DNA from: Lepidurus packardi | Taxonomy: Eukaryota; Arthropoda; Branchiopoda; Notostraca; Triopsidae | Assembly: GCA_023053545.1 (NCBI GenBank) | Contig: JAKZAN010000006.1 | Location: forward strand, 7,321,001 to 7,385,000 | DNA length: 64,000 nt | Direction: 5' to 3' | Part shown: positions 49,910 through 62,190 of the stretch, piece by piece | Numbering within the stretch: position 1 is the stretch's first letter | Layout of the letters: each line of letters opens with the position of its first letter | The notes under the pieces: model-generated | Seen by the model: only the letters and a program-made list of their open reading frames with translations | Database searches by the model: none | Told to the model about the DNA's origin: nothing | Made by a program: the position numbers and the translations under genes

Positions 49910-51179
49910 ATGCAAGTATCGGAGACACTTCGCAAATTGAGCAACCCCATGCCTGATGCAAGCACGCGAAAGATATGCTTCGATGATGACATAAGACGTA
50001 ACGAACGAGTAGCTTACTTATCACGTTCGACTAGTGTACGACGGAGTGCGAGTGCAAACGCACTTGTCATGACGGATGGAAAAGCTATACGAAACTCGCC
50101 ACCCGAAAAGCGACACATGACAGGCAATGGCATCTTAAAGCGAAGCGAGTCGTACACACCAAAGGCATTCGCTGATTTTTCCCTCGATAACGAAAATATT
50201 CCACTGACACTGGACGCAAGTACCCTACCGGAGCCAAGTTCGCAAAGAGAAAGTCGAAAACATCCTTGGAAAACTGTACAAGCTGTTTCGGCTCTTTTGC
50301 ACTTACAGAAGCATGCATCGACTTACGGACTGAAGAATCATTCTACAGCAACGAGCATAAACAGCGCTAAAAACGTACGTAATACCAGAAATTACTAGAT
50401 CCGTTAGTCCAGAAGTTTCTATAATTAAAGTAATTCTAGGAAACACCAAAAAAGGAATACAATGAAACCAGTCCCGAATTTCTATCATGGAAGAGGTTAC
50501 ATGTTAGCCGAGCCAAGCTGAAAGCCGTGTCCAATTCTTCGGATTTGCTGGCAGGATTTGCTATGGTAACTTTTTGCCACACGTTTAATAAATTCCTAAA
50601 AAAAATAACTTATACTGTAGACAGGATTGGTAGAGGTCAATCTCAATCACGATGTTCCGGAAAGCATCATGATTCCGTTTTCAATCGTCTCTGTCATACT
50701 GATTTCAGTTCATTTGTTAGCTTTGATGATCAGCATCTGCGTTTTACCTAAAATAGACGCCGTTGCCAATACCCACCATATTGGGTAAGCCTATGCTGTA
50801 TTTCAAAATATGTCGTTTTTCTTTAATACTGTTCTGTCTTAGTTTGGTCTATGAATCCCCACACGATGAATTAAAGGGTTACATCGAGTTGGCCTGGATG
50901 TGCTCAACCGTCATTGGTCTTACGCTGTTTTTGGTCGAGATTTGCCTCGTGGCTTGGGTACAATTATACTCCTTTTCCATAACATCCGCTATATGCGTCA
51001 CAGCTTTAATTATACCCATCATGTTCCTGTTCTTGGCTATTGCTTTGCATTTCCGGCAAAAACTAGCAATCCATACGTATAATGTCCGATTACAGGGACT
51101 TGAAGAATTGGAAAGTTTGAGAAGTCAATTGGAAACTTCAGAAAGGGGCTGTTATGTTAACCCTGCCTTCGTTGTATAA
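49910..51179 (+). CDS. Orai: Orai calcium channel, copy 2 (long N-terminus, divergent pore)
   Basis: Four exons: 49910-50374, 50440-50565, 50621-50784, 50843-51179, giving 363 residues. The first 155 residues are a polar, serine- and charge-rich cytoplasmic extension with no match I know, including [14 protein letters not shown]. The channel part starts at [19 protein letters not shown] and follows Orai closely. TM1 reads [16 protein letters not shown]: the filter glutamate is kept, but the position of human V102 (the hydrophobic gate) is threonine and that of R91 is asparagine, followed by Ser-Asp. TM2 is [12 protein letters not shown]3 is [19 protein letters not shown] and the C-terminal helix is [12 protein letters not shown]. 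The third exon is 164 bp, the same length and phase as exon 2 of copy 1, which supports tandem duplication. The threonine depends on the acceptor CTGTAG at 50620; the nearby GACAG gives a stop. Confidence 0.93.
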
Positions 51180-51190
51180 AATAGGATGTA

Positions 51191-51196
51191 AATAAA
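51191..51196 (+). terminator. Polyadenylation signal of Orai copy 2
   Basis: AATAAA 12 bases after the TAA of the second Orai gene, which would make a very short 3' UTR. Confidence 0.5.
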
Positions 51197-52028
51197 AACC
51201 CAAGCTGTTAATTTAGACTTGTAGAACTCAATAAGTAAAATTCAACTGTATGTAATACAAGGTGTTTATTTCATATTGACATCCGGATCTTAGCGAAGTT
51301 GTCTTCCAGCTAGGGGAGTTGGCTGCTCCATAGATTCTTAACTGTTTAGACAGCTTCAGATGTCTACGTCGAATTTCTTTTCCAGTTCTAGAGGTATTTC
51401 GGCATGGATTTGTGCCTTCTTCTGCCCTAGGTTGGGCTAGCGGAAACCGTGCCGCCATTGTTTCGGATAGATAAAAGAATGGGAACTACCTGACGGAATG
51501 TCCCCAAATCAGTTCTTACTGGCACGAGATTGACAATCCTAATAAACTCTATATGATAAGGACAACTAGGACAAATGAATGGGTGATACATATTATAGGG
51601 ATGGAATGCAACTCACGTTCGCAAAACATGGGGCTTGTGGTATGCTTTGGAGAAAAGTAGCGGCGCACTCCAGGAAAGGTCATGAATATCCCACACTGAG
51701 TGGACAGGCCCCCTTATAATCTGAACAAAAAGTTACCTGGTTGTTTCCCTTTTTCATCTTTTTCAGGATGGGGGTACATGCGTGAGTCAAGTTGGCTGGA
51801 ACAAGATTCACTCTTTGTCCTTTGTCCAATTCACCCTTTGTAACAACAATTTCGTTTTAAAACCGGAAAACGATTTGCTCTACTTCCATAACTGCAAATG
51901 TCTTGCGATTTCGATACTGTAGAATCCCCACACAGACACAAAAAAGATAACATTTCAGGCAAATTCAGGTGCATGTATTACAAGATGTTTACGGTTGCGA
52001 AGAAACAGACAAAACTTGCCAAATAGGT
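51197..52028. other. Convergent spacer Orai copy 2 / NUP88
   Basis: Contains 3' flanks of two convergent genes. No exon or structured repeat is recognised. Confidence 0.5.
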
Positions 52029-54675
52029 TTAGGCTCCGTATGACTTTCTCGTTTGTTGTACGGTTTGTACCAAGGCTTTTAACTTGGCACTCCTAAAAGT
52101 AATAAGAACAGAAGACAAAAGAAAAACATTGTATACGTATGTACGGATTATATAACACAATTCGACTTACTGATCTGCAAGAACGTTCTGTACTTGCTTA
52201 AGTTGCATCGAATTTAGCTGAATTTCTGTTGCGTCATTTTGCTTGACCGTCCTTTGCTTTTCCAATTCCCTACTCTTACGCTTGAGCTTCTCCAGGACAA
52301 TCTGTAAACTTGCTAAACTGTCCCGAGTTTGGCGTAAGTCATTCTTCATTGCAATTTCCGCATCAGAAACAACTGGCGAGCTCTTCTGAACTTGCAGTAG
52401 TACGCTCTCAAGCCTTAAGAACAGCGTATTATACAAGAAGGTTTACGACAACAAATGATGTGTCACCTCTCCATGAGCTGATTTCGCTTCTCCTTAGCGT
52501 CCTCGTATTTATCCGCCAATACATGTGCAGTCTCGGTTAACTCGCTTCTTGCTTGACTTAACATTGACATTTCCTCCAATTGCTGCGTCTTTTGCATTCG
52601 TGACAAGCGAGACCTAGTAACAAGCTCAAACTGCTTCAAACTGACGTGTCAACTGATCCCGAACTTACTTCTTTTCAATTTCCTCGCGCGCCAAGTCTTG
52701 TTTCAAGATGTACTCTTCTCGCAGCACTTGGAGGCAATGAGTGAAAAGCTGCAGCACCACGAGGCCATTGTAAATGCAAATTTCTTGAGAAACGAGACAT
52801 TCAAATTCACAAATTGGAATACCTGTAAAGCTTCTTGCATGGGAGGTTCTGGTCCTGACAGTTTTAGTTGAGGCTGGGATGTTTTCCTTTGCAGTAAGCG
52901 GCGAATAAGATTTTCAAATTGGTTTTGCGAAACCTATTTACAATAGAAAAGGCTGTAAATAATTGAAGGCGTTCCGGAATAGCTATAGTGTATCCGATAT
53001 ACCTCAGCATTTGCCTTCGTTCCTTTCTGCAATGACAATAAAGAAGTAGGGACGGAGGGCAATAACATCGGTGCTAATGGTAGAACCACCAGATCGTAGG
53101 AACTCAGTAGACCCAACAATACCGGCGGTAACGGGTACAATACAAGACCTTGAATAGGCGCGGGGGACATATCGAGTACTTGCGTGCAGACCACATGTTC
53201 GACGTGACTGGGTTCACCAAGATTCAACGAAGGCTGATCTTTCAACTCCTCTGCAAACGGGAAGAACATTTCTGTAACTTAACAAAGTTTTCGGGGAGGT
53301 AACTTCAGACTAACCATCAGAAACGTTGGCTAATTCTACTAGACGATGCACCATGGGCAAAGAAACGGCATGAACCCCTGCCTGGTGACACACATAGTAC
53401 CTAGAAGGAAAAACAAGAGATAAAAGGGGCCTTTGTGTTCAATTAGCGCGACAGAAACCAACCTCGCAGGTATGGTGGGGTCTCGCAGTAGTTGAACTCC
53501 GCCATCCATATTTATTTCTTTGTCCACGATCAAGCCCGCTTCTAATTCTAACGCCTCCATCACGTGCATCACACTTTGGGCTGGCGAGTACGTTGCCGTG
53601 CTAATATTGGACCAGGAGAGCAGCGACTACGAACGAAAACCGTTAGGAAAAAACGTATCTTTGCAAAAAAAGACGAAGATTTTTAATAAATAAGGAAATG
53701 CACACCTCTAAATCATCATTGTCATCCCCAACGGATTCGCCCTCAACGCGAGGCAAAATGATGCCATGGTACAGTGTCAAGCCCGCAGTTGCCAAAACCA
53801 ACATTGGTGGAGTAGTGGACAAACACAATAGGGCACAAGCATCCGAGCCATAATTATCATCGGCTGGCGGGAACATGGGCACCGGACCGTGTACCGTGGT
53901 GCGGCTTTTGGACAGCGCCAACAAGTTGCTAATAAACGTGTAAACATAGCCATTGCCTTTGAGTACGTAGACAGGCCATTCTAATTCCTTTTCCTTCCCA
54001 TCTTCGGCCAGAATGTTCATGTCGGTCAGATGGCTGTGCTTCAACGAGAGCCTGGATAAGGCACGTTCCGGGGAGATGTACTTGGAATGATCAGCGCTAT
54101 TGAGAGGCAAACCAAAGTCAAAGGAAACGGCCACCTCCCCAAGTGAAGTCGAAAAACTCGGTTTGTTGGACACGAGACTGTGGCCAGTCGTTTTGCCCAC
54201 CGGGATGACTTGCAGGGCATGTTCGGGCTCATCGAGGCGGTAAAGTCTACGAAAAAGAAAAATTTGCTTCCGATTCAAGAGCTTTCGGACGTCCCTCCCC
54301 CCTAAATCATGACTCACCTCATGCAATTATCCGACGTTAGGACAAAGAGATGGGTGTAGTTTGACGAGCCAGGGTGCCAGGCACATTTCTGGACAATGAT
54401 ATTAGGATTGTACAAGGTTACCTTTTCGCCAAGTGGATACGATCTAGCCAAAAAAAGAAAAAAAAGTTAAGATTTTTATAATTTTTACACAAATAAACGT
54501 GAAGATTTTACTTGACAGAAATTTTCTCTTTGAAGTTGTCTTGTCTAATGTTCCAGTGATGCGGCAACTCGACAATTACGACACCTTGAAGACCATACAA
54601 CAGAACACTGGTACCATCAGGATTGGGAACGACGTACTTGACTTGAAACAAGGGTGGATCCGTCAAAATGAGCGT
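52029..54675 (-). CDS. NUP88: Nucleoporin NUP88 (N-terminal end unresolved)
   Basis: NUP88 sits on the cytoplasmic face of the nuclear pore with NUP214 and NUP62, and tunes CRM1 export. Eleven exons in coding order: 54512-54675, 54318-54443, 53706-54246, 53463-53626, 53315-53400, 53003-53250, 52823-52933, 52669-52748, 52467-52613, 52171-52413, 52029-52092. They give 657 residues in one frame (human 741). The beta-propeller half shows LTDPPLFQV, VIVELPHHW, CAWHPGSSNYTHLFVLTSDN, GEVAVSFDFG, PADDNYGSDACALLCL and YYVCHQAGVHAVSLP. The C-terminal half is coiled coil: EEYILKQDLAREEIEKK, ADKYEDAKEKRNQLMER, VVSDAEIAMKNDL. The first 50-80 residues are missing. A frame with NLLLIYGVLFIYIF lies just upstream but one base out of register. 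Another (54713-54802, starting MPHLFLSRKLHDAL) joins in frame only through a 37-bp intron. Confidence 0.93.
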
Positions 54676-57002
54676 CTGAAACGTAGAGAGAAAATGTAAA
54701 TAAAAAGAACACCATAAATAAGAAGCAAGTTATCAGCGATCGAAGCGTCTTCTTTGCTGTTAAAGCGTCGTGCAACTTTCTGGAAAGGAATAAATGAGGC
54801 ATAATGGTGGAAAAACGATAAGAATTAAAGTTGTCTGTTTTGGCTAAGCTGAAAAACAAAAAGAAAGCCAGCATCTCTCTCTATTTCCTTTCATTGAAGG
54901 CAAGCCTGGCATTTGTCTAACTCTGTCTGCTCCATTTAAACTTGGTAATGACAAGGGTGTCAAAGTTGCCTTTGCCTGGCTCTACTTTACATGTCCTCTT
55001 CGCTCCCACCACAAATCTCATTATTATTAAGACGAAAAAAGCCTCACGAGATACCCAAGTCAATGGTCCATGCAACTCTTTTCCGTTTCTTCTTTTATTT
55101 TTCTTTCCTTTTCACTTTTACTTTTGTTCATCAAGCTCCGAGTTTTCAATCGACCGAAAGGCACTGCTTTTGTCTTCTTCTTTCCCAACCGCCGCGCACC
55201 GTCGGTCGCTTGCAAAAGCATTCCCCAGTCTTCACATCCATCGCACGCCTTCGCTTTTCACGTTATGCAAATGAGCGATTCAACCCCTCACCCATTGACG
55301 CAGGAAGTGCATTAAAACCCTAGGAAAGACCTCTTATCAAGTCGAAGCAAGGGTTATACACATCGCCCCAACGAGAGAAAAAAAGGAAAAACAAAACAAA
55401 ATCTAAAAGACACCCCCGAGTCTTTCCTACACTCTCCCTCCCTTTAGGGACTCTTTTAACTTTCTTTCGCCGGCTCCCAATGAACTTTTAAATTGACCAG
55501 GACCGGAAAACAAAGCCATTCTTCCAATGTCGCGCCTAAATGTCTCTCCTCGGAGCTTTTAATAAGGTTATGCATACAACTGCAGCACTTTTTCCCTTGG
55601 CAACGTGTGAAAAGCGATGCTGAGCCCTCAGTAAGAACTCGCGCAAGATAAAAGAAGAGCAATTAGCCCAGAGACAGCTCTTGGTGTCAATTAACGAAAA
55701 CGATTTAGAAGTTTAAGGAGTATCACAGCTCCAAAAGTAAACTCCAAGCAATCTAGCTCCCGCTTTAAGATTTTATGTACGGAAAAAACAACGAAACGAA
55801 AACGAACGAAAAGATCAGTAAAAAAAACAGTCAAGGAGAAAAAAGGCTAAAACAAGCGAGAAACTTCTTCAAAGTGCGGCTCATAAATTCCCCAACTGTC
55901 CAAGCTGCACAATAAAGACCTAATCGGATTGAAAATTATATGACACATGTAAAAGTTTGGCCCGCTAGCCAAATTGAAGGTTTGTGCCTTAGCCATATAC
56001 ATAGAAAAGCAAAGGCAAAAGCGGGGGTTCCAAACAACAAAAGACTCGAAATTAAAATACAAACGAATGTGTTTCATTCCCTGTTCCCGTTATCTTTCTT
56101 TTTTCTTAAAAACCCCCGCCTTACTCTGATAATGATTCCTCCCCCATTTCCTCCTCGCTTCAACAATTCAATGGCCCAAACTCGGTTCTCTCTTTCTCTC
56201 CTGCCCATGTTATATTGCGGATTCCCAGTCGCACTATAGTGACTTCAGCTCCCGCTTACCCATTACGGGATTTTTATAATTGCCAGCCGGGGAAATGCAA
56301 AACGGTTTTAATCAGACCGGTCGCCGGGCCATTAAGCTCAAGCGCCAGGGGTTACCCAAAAAGCTAGTATGGTGCATGGGTGGAAAAGAAAAAGGCGGAG
56401 GGCACGGGGGGAGGGAGGGAAAAGGAGAGGGTTATCTATGGATGCTGATGCTGGGAAGAAGATTCGTTCGGGAGTCCCGGCCGGGGCTTCGCCTTGAAAG
56501 CATTTCCGGCCGCTTCCTCAGGGACTAATTAGGCGCAGTGGCTGATGAGTCGGAAGCAGAGCTCCCGGCCATATCGGCTCCCATATCAGCACATCGCCTT
56601 ACCACGATAAATAAGACCTGCAGCATAACTTAAACTCGAGCTGCTTGCATCCCCAACCCGAATACACACGACTCATCCCTGTGAACTTCAATCCTGACTC
56701 AACTCAGCCCTTTCTCAACAATTCAAGCTTTGTATTCGCGGCTATACAAGCGCTAAGCACAGCAACAAAAAATTTTATTTTTCAGAAACCTAAACGCGAA
56801 AAAGAACCGTACACGTACACGTGAAAGCCAAAACGACGAATTATGGTTAATCCAAGACTAGCTAAAAACTGAACAATTGAGAAATAATGTACCAATGCTA
56901 TATGCGATTACAAAAGTTGAGGCAAAATGGGAGCAAACAGGTTAGGTCCTTCATTCATGTACCGAGAAAGGGGCATGTGAGAAATACCTTATGCAAATAC
57001 CA

Positions 57003-57374
57003 GACTAGTATTTGCAAATACCATTAAAGATCTATATGCTCATCCCAGGAGCATTACTTGCAGGCTAAGCTGAGCATTACATCAATTACTAGGATTGACA
57101 ACTATGATGAAGGAATGCTCCTTATTTCTTACTTTAGGTATTATTTCACGTGCAATACTGACAGAAAATAACAATAAGTAGCTTATTGGACTAGTATTTG
57201 CAAATACCATTAAAGATCTATATGCTCATGCAAGGGGCATTACTTGCAGGCTAAGCTGAGCATTACATGAATTACTAGGATTGCCAACTATGATGAAGGA
57301 ATGCTTCTTGTTTCTTATTTTAGGTCTTATTTCACGTACAATACTGACAGAAAATAACAATAAGCAGCTTATTG
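57003..57374. repeat. 186-bp tandem duplication
   Basis: Two head-to-tail units start at 57003 and 57189 with GACTAGTATTTGCAAATACC, and stay closely similar, differing by scattered substitutions, through CAGAAAATAACAATAAG. Each unit contains TATTTGCAAATA, a 12-bp palindrome that resembles a POU/octamer site. The unit has no coding frame. Confidence 0.9.
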
Positions 57375-58592
57375 GACTATCGCGTAAGCTCCCCGAAAAG
57401 CAAACACTGAACAATAGTCCCTTTCGTATTGAGATCAAGACGGCGTAAGTAGTCTGAATCATTAACAGGTTGCCTCTAGGTCTTGTCTTAACTTAAAAAG
57501 AATGATCACGAAATGGATGAAAACAGCTTAGACTAGAAGCAGAGGCGAATCCCATGGTCCTTTAAAGGGGGCAAAGACTCCCGACTTTGGCTTGAAAGCA
57601 AAATGAACCCATTGGATTTTCATCAGCAGTTCACAAACCGCAACTAAGACTTAAGCCGAGGTACTCAAACGTTTGGCCGAACTTGGATGATAAAAGGGCA
57701 ACTTCTGTAATACGGTAACAAATCCCAGAGTGCTTGATTTCTTTGCCTTTCGCCCTCGCAACATCCATTTGGTCGTGAGTACGCTACATTGGGCTCAAAT
57801 CAAGGCCAGCAGACCGCGAAACGGCGACTCCCGTCTTGATTCAGCTTCACACTTTATAGGGTCTTTTGTCTTTCTCATAATTCCATTTATCCAAAATCAG
57901 TGAAAGCTTTCTTGTAATGGTCCCATATACTTGTCGCCTTGTCTCAATTCATCACAACTGGCAGTGTAAATCACTTTACACGGTAACTTGTTTTCGAAGC
58001 TATACTAGAGGCTCATCTTTGTTCTCTCAACTGGACAAAGGAAATATCCAACGCATAGATCAGACAAGGAAGGCCATCTTTAACGGGTTTCAGGATTAAA
58101 CTACAAACTTTGAACTGATTGATCTTATTTAGTAGCATTAGATCTCCTCACATGCTGGAAAGGGATAAACGTGCTTACTATGCTCATTCATTTATTCTGC
58201 CCAGAACAGATTTAAAGTGATAAAAACTAGGGGAGAGTAATTATCCTGAAGTATTACAATTAATATAATGAATTTATTAAACTCAACCTTATTAAAAGAA
58301 AGAAATATTTACTTGATAAGGTTTGCTCTTATTGTTAGAAGAATTTGGCGCCAAGCTTTTGGCAAGGAGGCAACAATCAACATCATCCCAAATGAGGAAA
58401 GCATGGTCGGTCAATCCAACAATATTTCTAGTGCTCGTCTGACTTGGAGTTTCTTTCTGCTTCTGTTTTAGATCTTTAATTAACTTGCTTTGGCTAAAAT
58501 CACGAAATATTTGAAACTGAAAAGTCGCCATCGTGTTTACAAACGGACGCACCACCCACTCTGAACAATAGACAAAGAGAGGCGGAGTTTCC

Positions 58593-58600
58593 TGACGTCA
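58593..58600 (+). promoter_or_regulatory. Palindromic CRE site
   Basis: TGACGTCA, the full cAMP-response element bound by CREB/ATF factors, lies 18 bases upstream of the ATG at 58618. It would sit near the transcription start or in the 5' UTR. Use is inferred from position only. Confidence 0.45.
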
Positions 58601-58617
58601 AGGCAGTAGTGGACAAA

Positions 58618-58680
58618 ATGGCTTCTAAAGTGAGTGCAGTGGTGAGTGCGTGGAAAAGTTTTGATTTTTTGGGACTCCAG
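58618..58680 (+). CDS. First coding exon of CASP/CUX (cut) homologue, rest beyond window
   Basis: The exon encodes MASKVSAVVSAWKSFDFLGLQ and then meets a consensus donor (CAG|GTAAGC). The human CASP product of CUX1 begins with a similar short block ([20 protein letters not shown]) before its coiled coil. CASP is a Golgi membrane coiled-coil protein; CUX/cut proteins from the same locus are homeodomain repressors. The start context is GACAAAATGG. The expected second exon (ELD...RQDES...SR) is not in the remaining 5.3 kb, so intron 1 must be long, as in cut/CUX genes. The call rests on 21 residues, so it is tentative. Confidence 0.5.
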
Positions 58681-61600
58681 GTAAGCACAATTTGCCGTTT
58701 CAGAGGACCTAATAAATTAGTATTAATATTGAGCTGTGCGGAGCAATTTTTGTTTAGAAATAGTAATCAGGACTTGTTTTTGGCGAGTTGAAATTGGTTT
58801 GAGGAACAGTTTGTTGTCAAGACCATATTTGGACTTTGAAGGCGTTGCCTTAGCGCGGCTCTACGAGTCGGGTTGGGTTTTGACCCGCTAAACTTTCGCG
58901 CCCAAACCTCAAACATGGGAAAAGCTGTCCGCTAATGTCAATATACAACCTAGAACGTTTAACTTTGTAAAAGTGAAGTGAATGCAATATGCTAAAGCAA
59001 GCAGGTATTAAAATTATTACACGAACTCTACACTACATTCTAAGTAATTTTAGTTAAAATTATGGGTTTATTGTTCATTGTTGCTGTCGAGCAAGTAAGC
59101 TTTATTTCGAACAAAACACTAGCATCCGTTTTTGTATAACGGTAAGGAAGGAAAATGGCGTCGTACTGAAGATTTATTTTTTTCTTGTAGTTCGTCCAAT
59201 TAAGCCAGCAATAGTCTTTGCATTTAAACGAGCTTATTCCGGAGCCAACTTCCGATGTTTCAATCAATCAGAGTTAGAGGTTGCAAAGAAAAGAAGACGA
59301 GGGGAAAGGCCAGCAAAAGAAGAAGAGAAAAGGAAGATCGGAGCAGAGACCCACGAGGGGGTCATTTATTACAAGGTTTGTTGTTGTATGTATATTGCTA
59401 TGGCTGTATGGCTATAGCACATAGCATATGGCCAAAACCTCGTTTGAATTGCAAATTAAGTCTGCGTTGAACTGAACTGGAAAACTCGGGGGCGATTGTG
59501 GCCAACGATAAACCTTTTTTATTCACCGCCCAATCCCCAAACTTAGTTCTGTGCGCGCCCTCTATTGCTCCATATTATTGGCAATGGGCAAAACCTAGCG
59601 TGTAATTCCTACTGGAGTCAACTTATGTTACGAAGAAAAGGCAACAAACTAGACACAAGCAATCATGTTTTTCTTTCTTTTCTGCAGTTTTCTAAAGATA
59701 GAAATCGATGCATTTCAATAATACAGGCAATCGTAAATCGGCTAGCGATCGTAGCAAGAGAAAACTGTTAAGGGAATTACTCGGGGGCGTGGATTTTGAA
59801 AGTCATGAGTTCCAGAAAATTTGTTCCTATTACGGTCGATTAAACCTTCCAACAGATGCAGTCGGTTTGTTGTAAAGCCCTCGGCTCACAAGCTTCATTT
59901 CGCTTTACCAATGTGGCAACATTTCCATGTTGCGGGAAAGTTACTTCGTTGCTTTCTTTTCGGTACGTCGGCAGAACGGGAGAAAAAAAAGCTAAAGAAA
60001 ATAAACCTTTAGGTTTACTAGAAATTCCCCAAGCTTTGCGGTGGACAAGCGGGTGAACTCTTCATATCAGTGATGGCTCTTTTATTTTCCTCATTTTATT
60101 ACAATTCCAAGATTCTAACTGCGTGCCTTCATTCTTTTCGTCATCCGTAGCGGCGTATTGTTAAGTAGCCAGCACTCTACAGTAATTTATTTTTCCACTA
60201 TGAACCTTTTTCTTCTGTAGATGCCAGACACTTTGGTAAGCCTTTGGTGGTGCCGCCACGATAGCGATTATTATATATTTATTTGTATTTTATTTTTCAT
60301 TCTTCAAAACACTATTTCTGGGCCATTTGTTCCTTCTGAGATACACATCTCAAGCCGTTGTATTCCGGTTCGGAAGCGTGTTGTGGGAGGCCAGGCGACC
60401 GGAACCAATTGCCGATTGAGAATATCGAGTCGTTATGCCTCATTGAAAAGGCGCAATAAATCTTGCACTTGAAATCTTGGTCGGCATCTGTCATGGAAAA
60501 GAAAACCTTTGTATCCTTGTGCCTTCGTTTTGAGAGTTCCTTTTATCCTCGTAAATAAAGTTTAGGGTGCTGTGAAGATGACATACGGGACCCGAGCTGT
60601 ACTTGGGTTTTGTTCTATATTACTGCAGAGGTTTTAATCGAAGGAGATGTGATCCATTTATTAAATAAGACCCGGGCTTGAGGAAGGAAAACGCAGAGAG
60701 CGACTAGGCGTGTCTTAGAGCAAGGGATTACGCCATCGAGCTTAAAGAGCATTAAGTTTGATGCCAGACTATCGTCTTCAATTGGTGTGGTCCGTCTCCG
60801 TTCATTAGGCTCTGCTGCTGTTATTGAATCCGAAACGGGAGGCTTAGTTGCAGAGAGCTCCGCTGGAAATGAACCGGGCTTTTCTTATTGTGCGTGGCAG
60901 CCGTTGCAAGCACTATAGCAGAAGCCATATAGCACAGTAACAGTAGCCAAAAGAAGCGGCAAGTAAGTATAGACTTATAGGAGAGCGAACCCTCCCCAGC
61001 ATCGGGACGAAAAGATAATTGATAGCATTAATGACAAACGCGAACGCGCCACTACTTCCTTCTTTCCCACCCTTTAGTCCTCATCTCATCAGCCATCGTC
61101 GCGTCATCCCTCGACATGAAACCCAAGCGGCTCCCCGAAAGTTCCGTTTATCGTTTTATGCGATTCTAGTATTGCTGCAGCACTGTCATGTAATGACCAA
61201 AACGGCTGGATGGTCTAAAAAGCAAACAACAACACTTACAAATATAAGAAGACAATAAGAAGAAGGAGAACAACGCAATAGAAAGTCAAAAGTTACCAGT
61301 ATAACATTGATTACGAACTCATCCAGATTAATAGTGTCTAGGCTTTAGCCTTTGTGGAGACGATCCGAAAAGGAAATAAGTTTTCCGAGTTTTCTTTCTG
61401 TTTGTCTTGGCTTAAGGAATCATCCATGATTCTCTATTTCTCGGGTCCATGGATCCTAATACTTTGGGTGCCTGACGGCCCAAGTGGCCTTCGCCCTTAT
61501 GAGATCTCTAATGAACTCAATAACTTTGGCTCTTCTACTACTTGCTTTTCTTCTAACATTAGAGCATTGTTGCTTTGGCCGACTCTCTCGCTCTCGCTCG

Positions 61601-62041
61601 CTCCACCCGAGTCGTATTGTGAGTGTAGTGGCGCAGAGGAGAAGGGGAGTTGGAGCGAGTCAGACACCCAAATCACCCAGATTACTCGGGTGAAACTAGC
61701 AGCAATATCCACATAAAAAGGACAGCCGAGAGAACAACCACCTTCTGTCATAAGCACAGAAATACTACACGGAACCGCCTGCTCGCCAAGCTGACCATCT
61801 TTGACGTGGAGGATTCTTTTATGATGACACCAACGTTAATCTTCATTTAAGTGGAACTTGGCTGCCGATGTTACAGAGCTCGTAGCTATAGACATGAGCT
61901 TTCGCTGTCTTAGGGACCCCCAATCTACCTAAAGCTAGTATAAGGTGGCCTACTGTTGTGCTTTGATAAAGACAGAAAACCTTCTAAGTAATCCCAGGCT
62001 CATCATAGAGCAAGTTATGCGTTCTAGTCCCGATTTTTTTT

Positions 62042-62190
62042 TAGCTTACCTCCTACATGAGGTTACATTGGACCTCTACTTCCAGTATTTTGCCATGTCT
62101 AATTTAAAAAAAAAATAGCTTCTAGCCCTCCCACACGAGGTTACATTGGACCTTTGCTTGCAGTATTTTGCAATATCTCTTTTTTAAAAT
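62042..62190. repeat. Diverged tandem duplication, about 76-bp unit
   Basis: GAGGTTACATTGGACCT and CAGTATTTTGC occur twice, about 78 bases apart, each time after a TAGCTT and before an A- or T-rich tract (poly-A after the first). No coding content. Confidence 0.75.

Larger units (their letters stand above)
54803..58617. other. Noncoding block upstream of the CASP/CUX exon
   Basis: No gene recognised in about 3.8 kb. The left end should contain the NUP88 promoter and 5' exon or exons. A 186-bp tandem duplication (57003-57374) and a CRE-type site (58593-58600) are listed separately. Open frames around 54942-55323 and 56280-56528 are in low-complexity pyrimidine- or purine-rich sequence. Confidence 0.5.

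Noticed and set aside
59255-59470. Lysine/arginine-rich plus-strand frame as CASP/CUX exon 2
   Set aside because: Sequence does not resemble the conserved coiled-coil start that follows exon 1 in the family.
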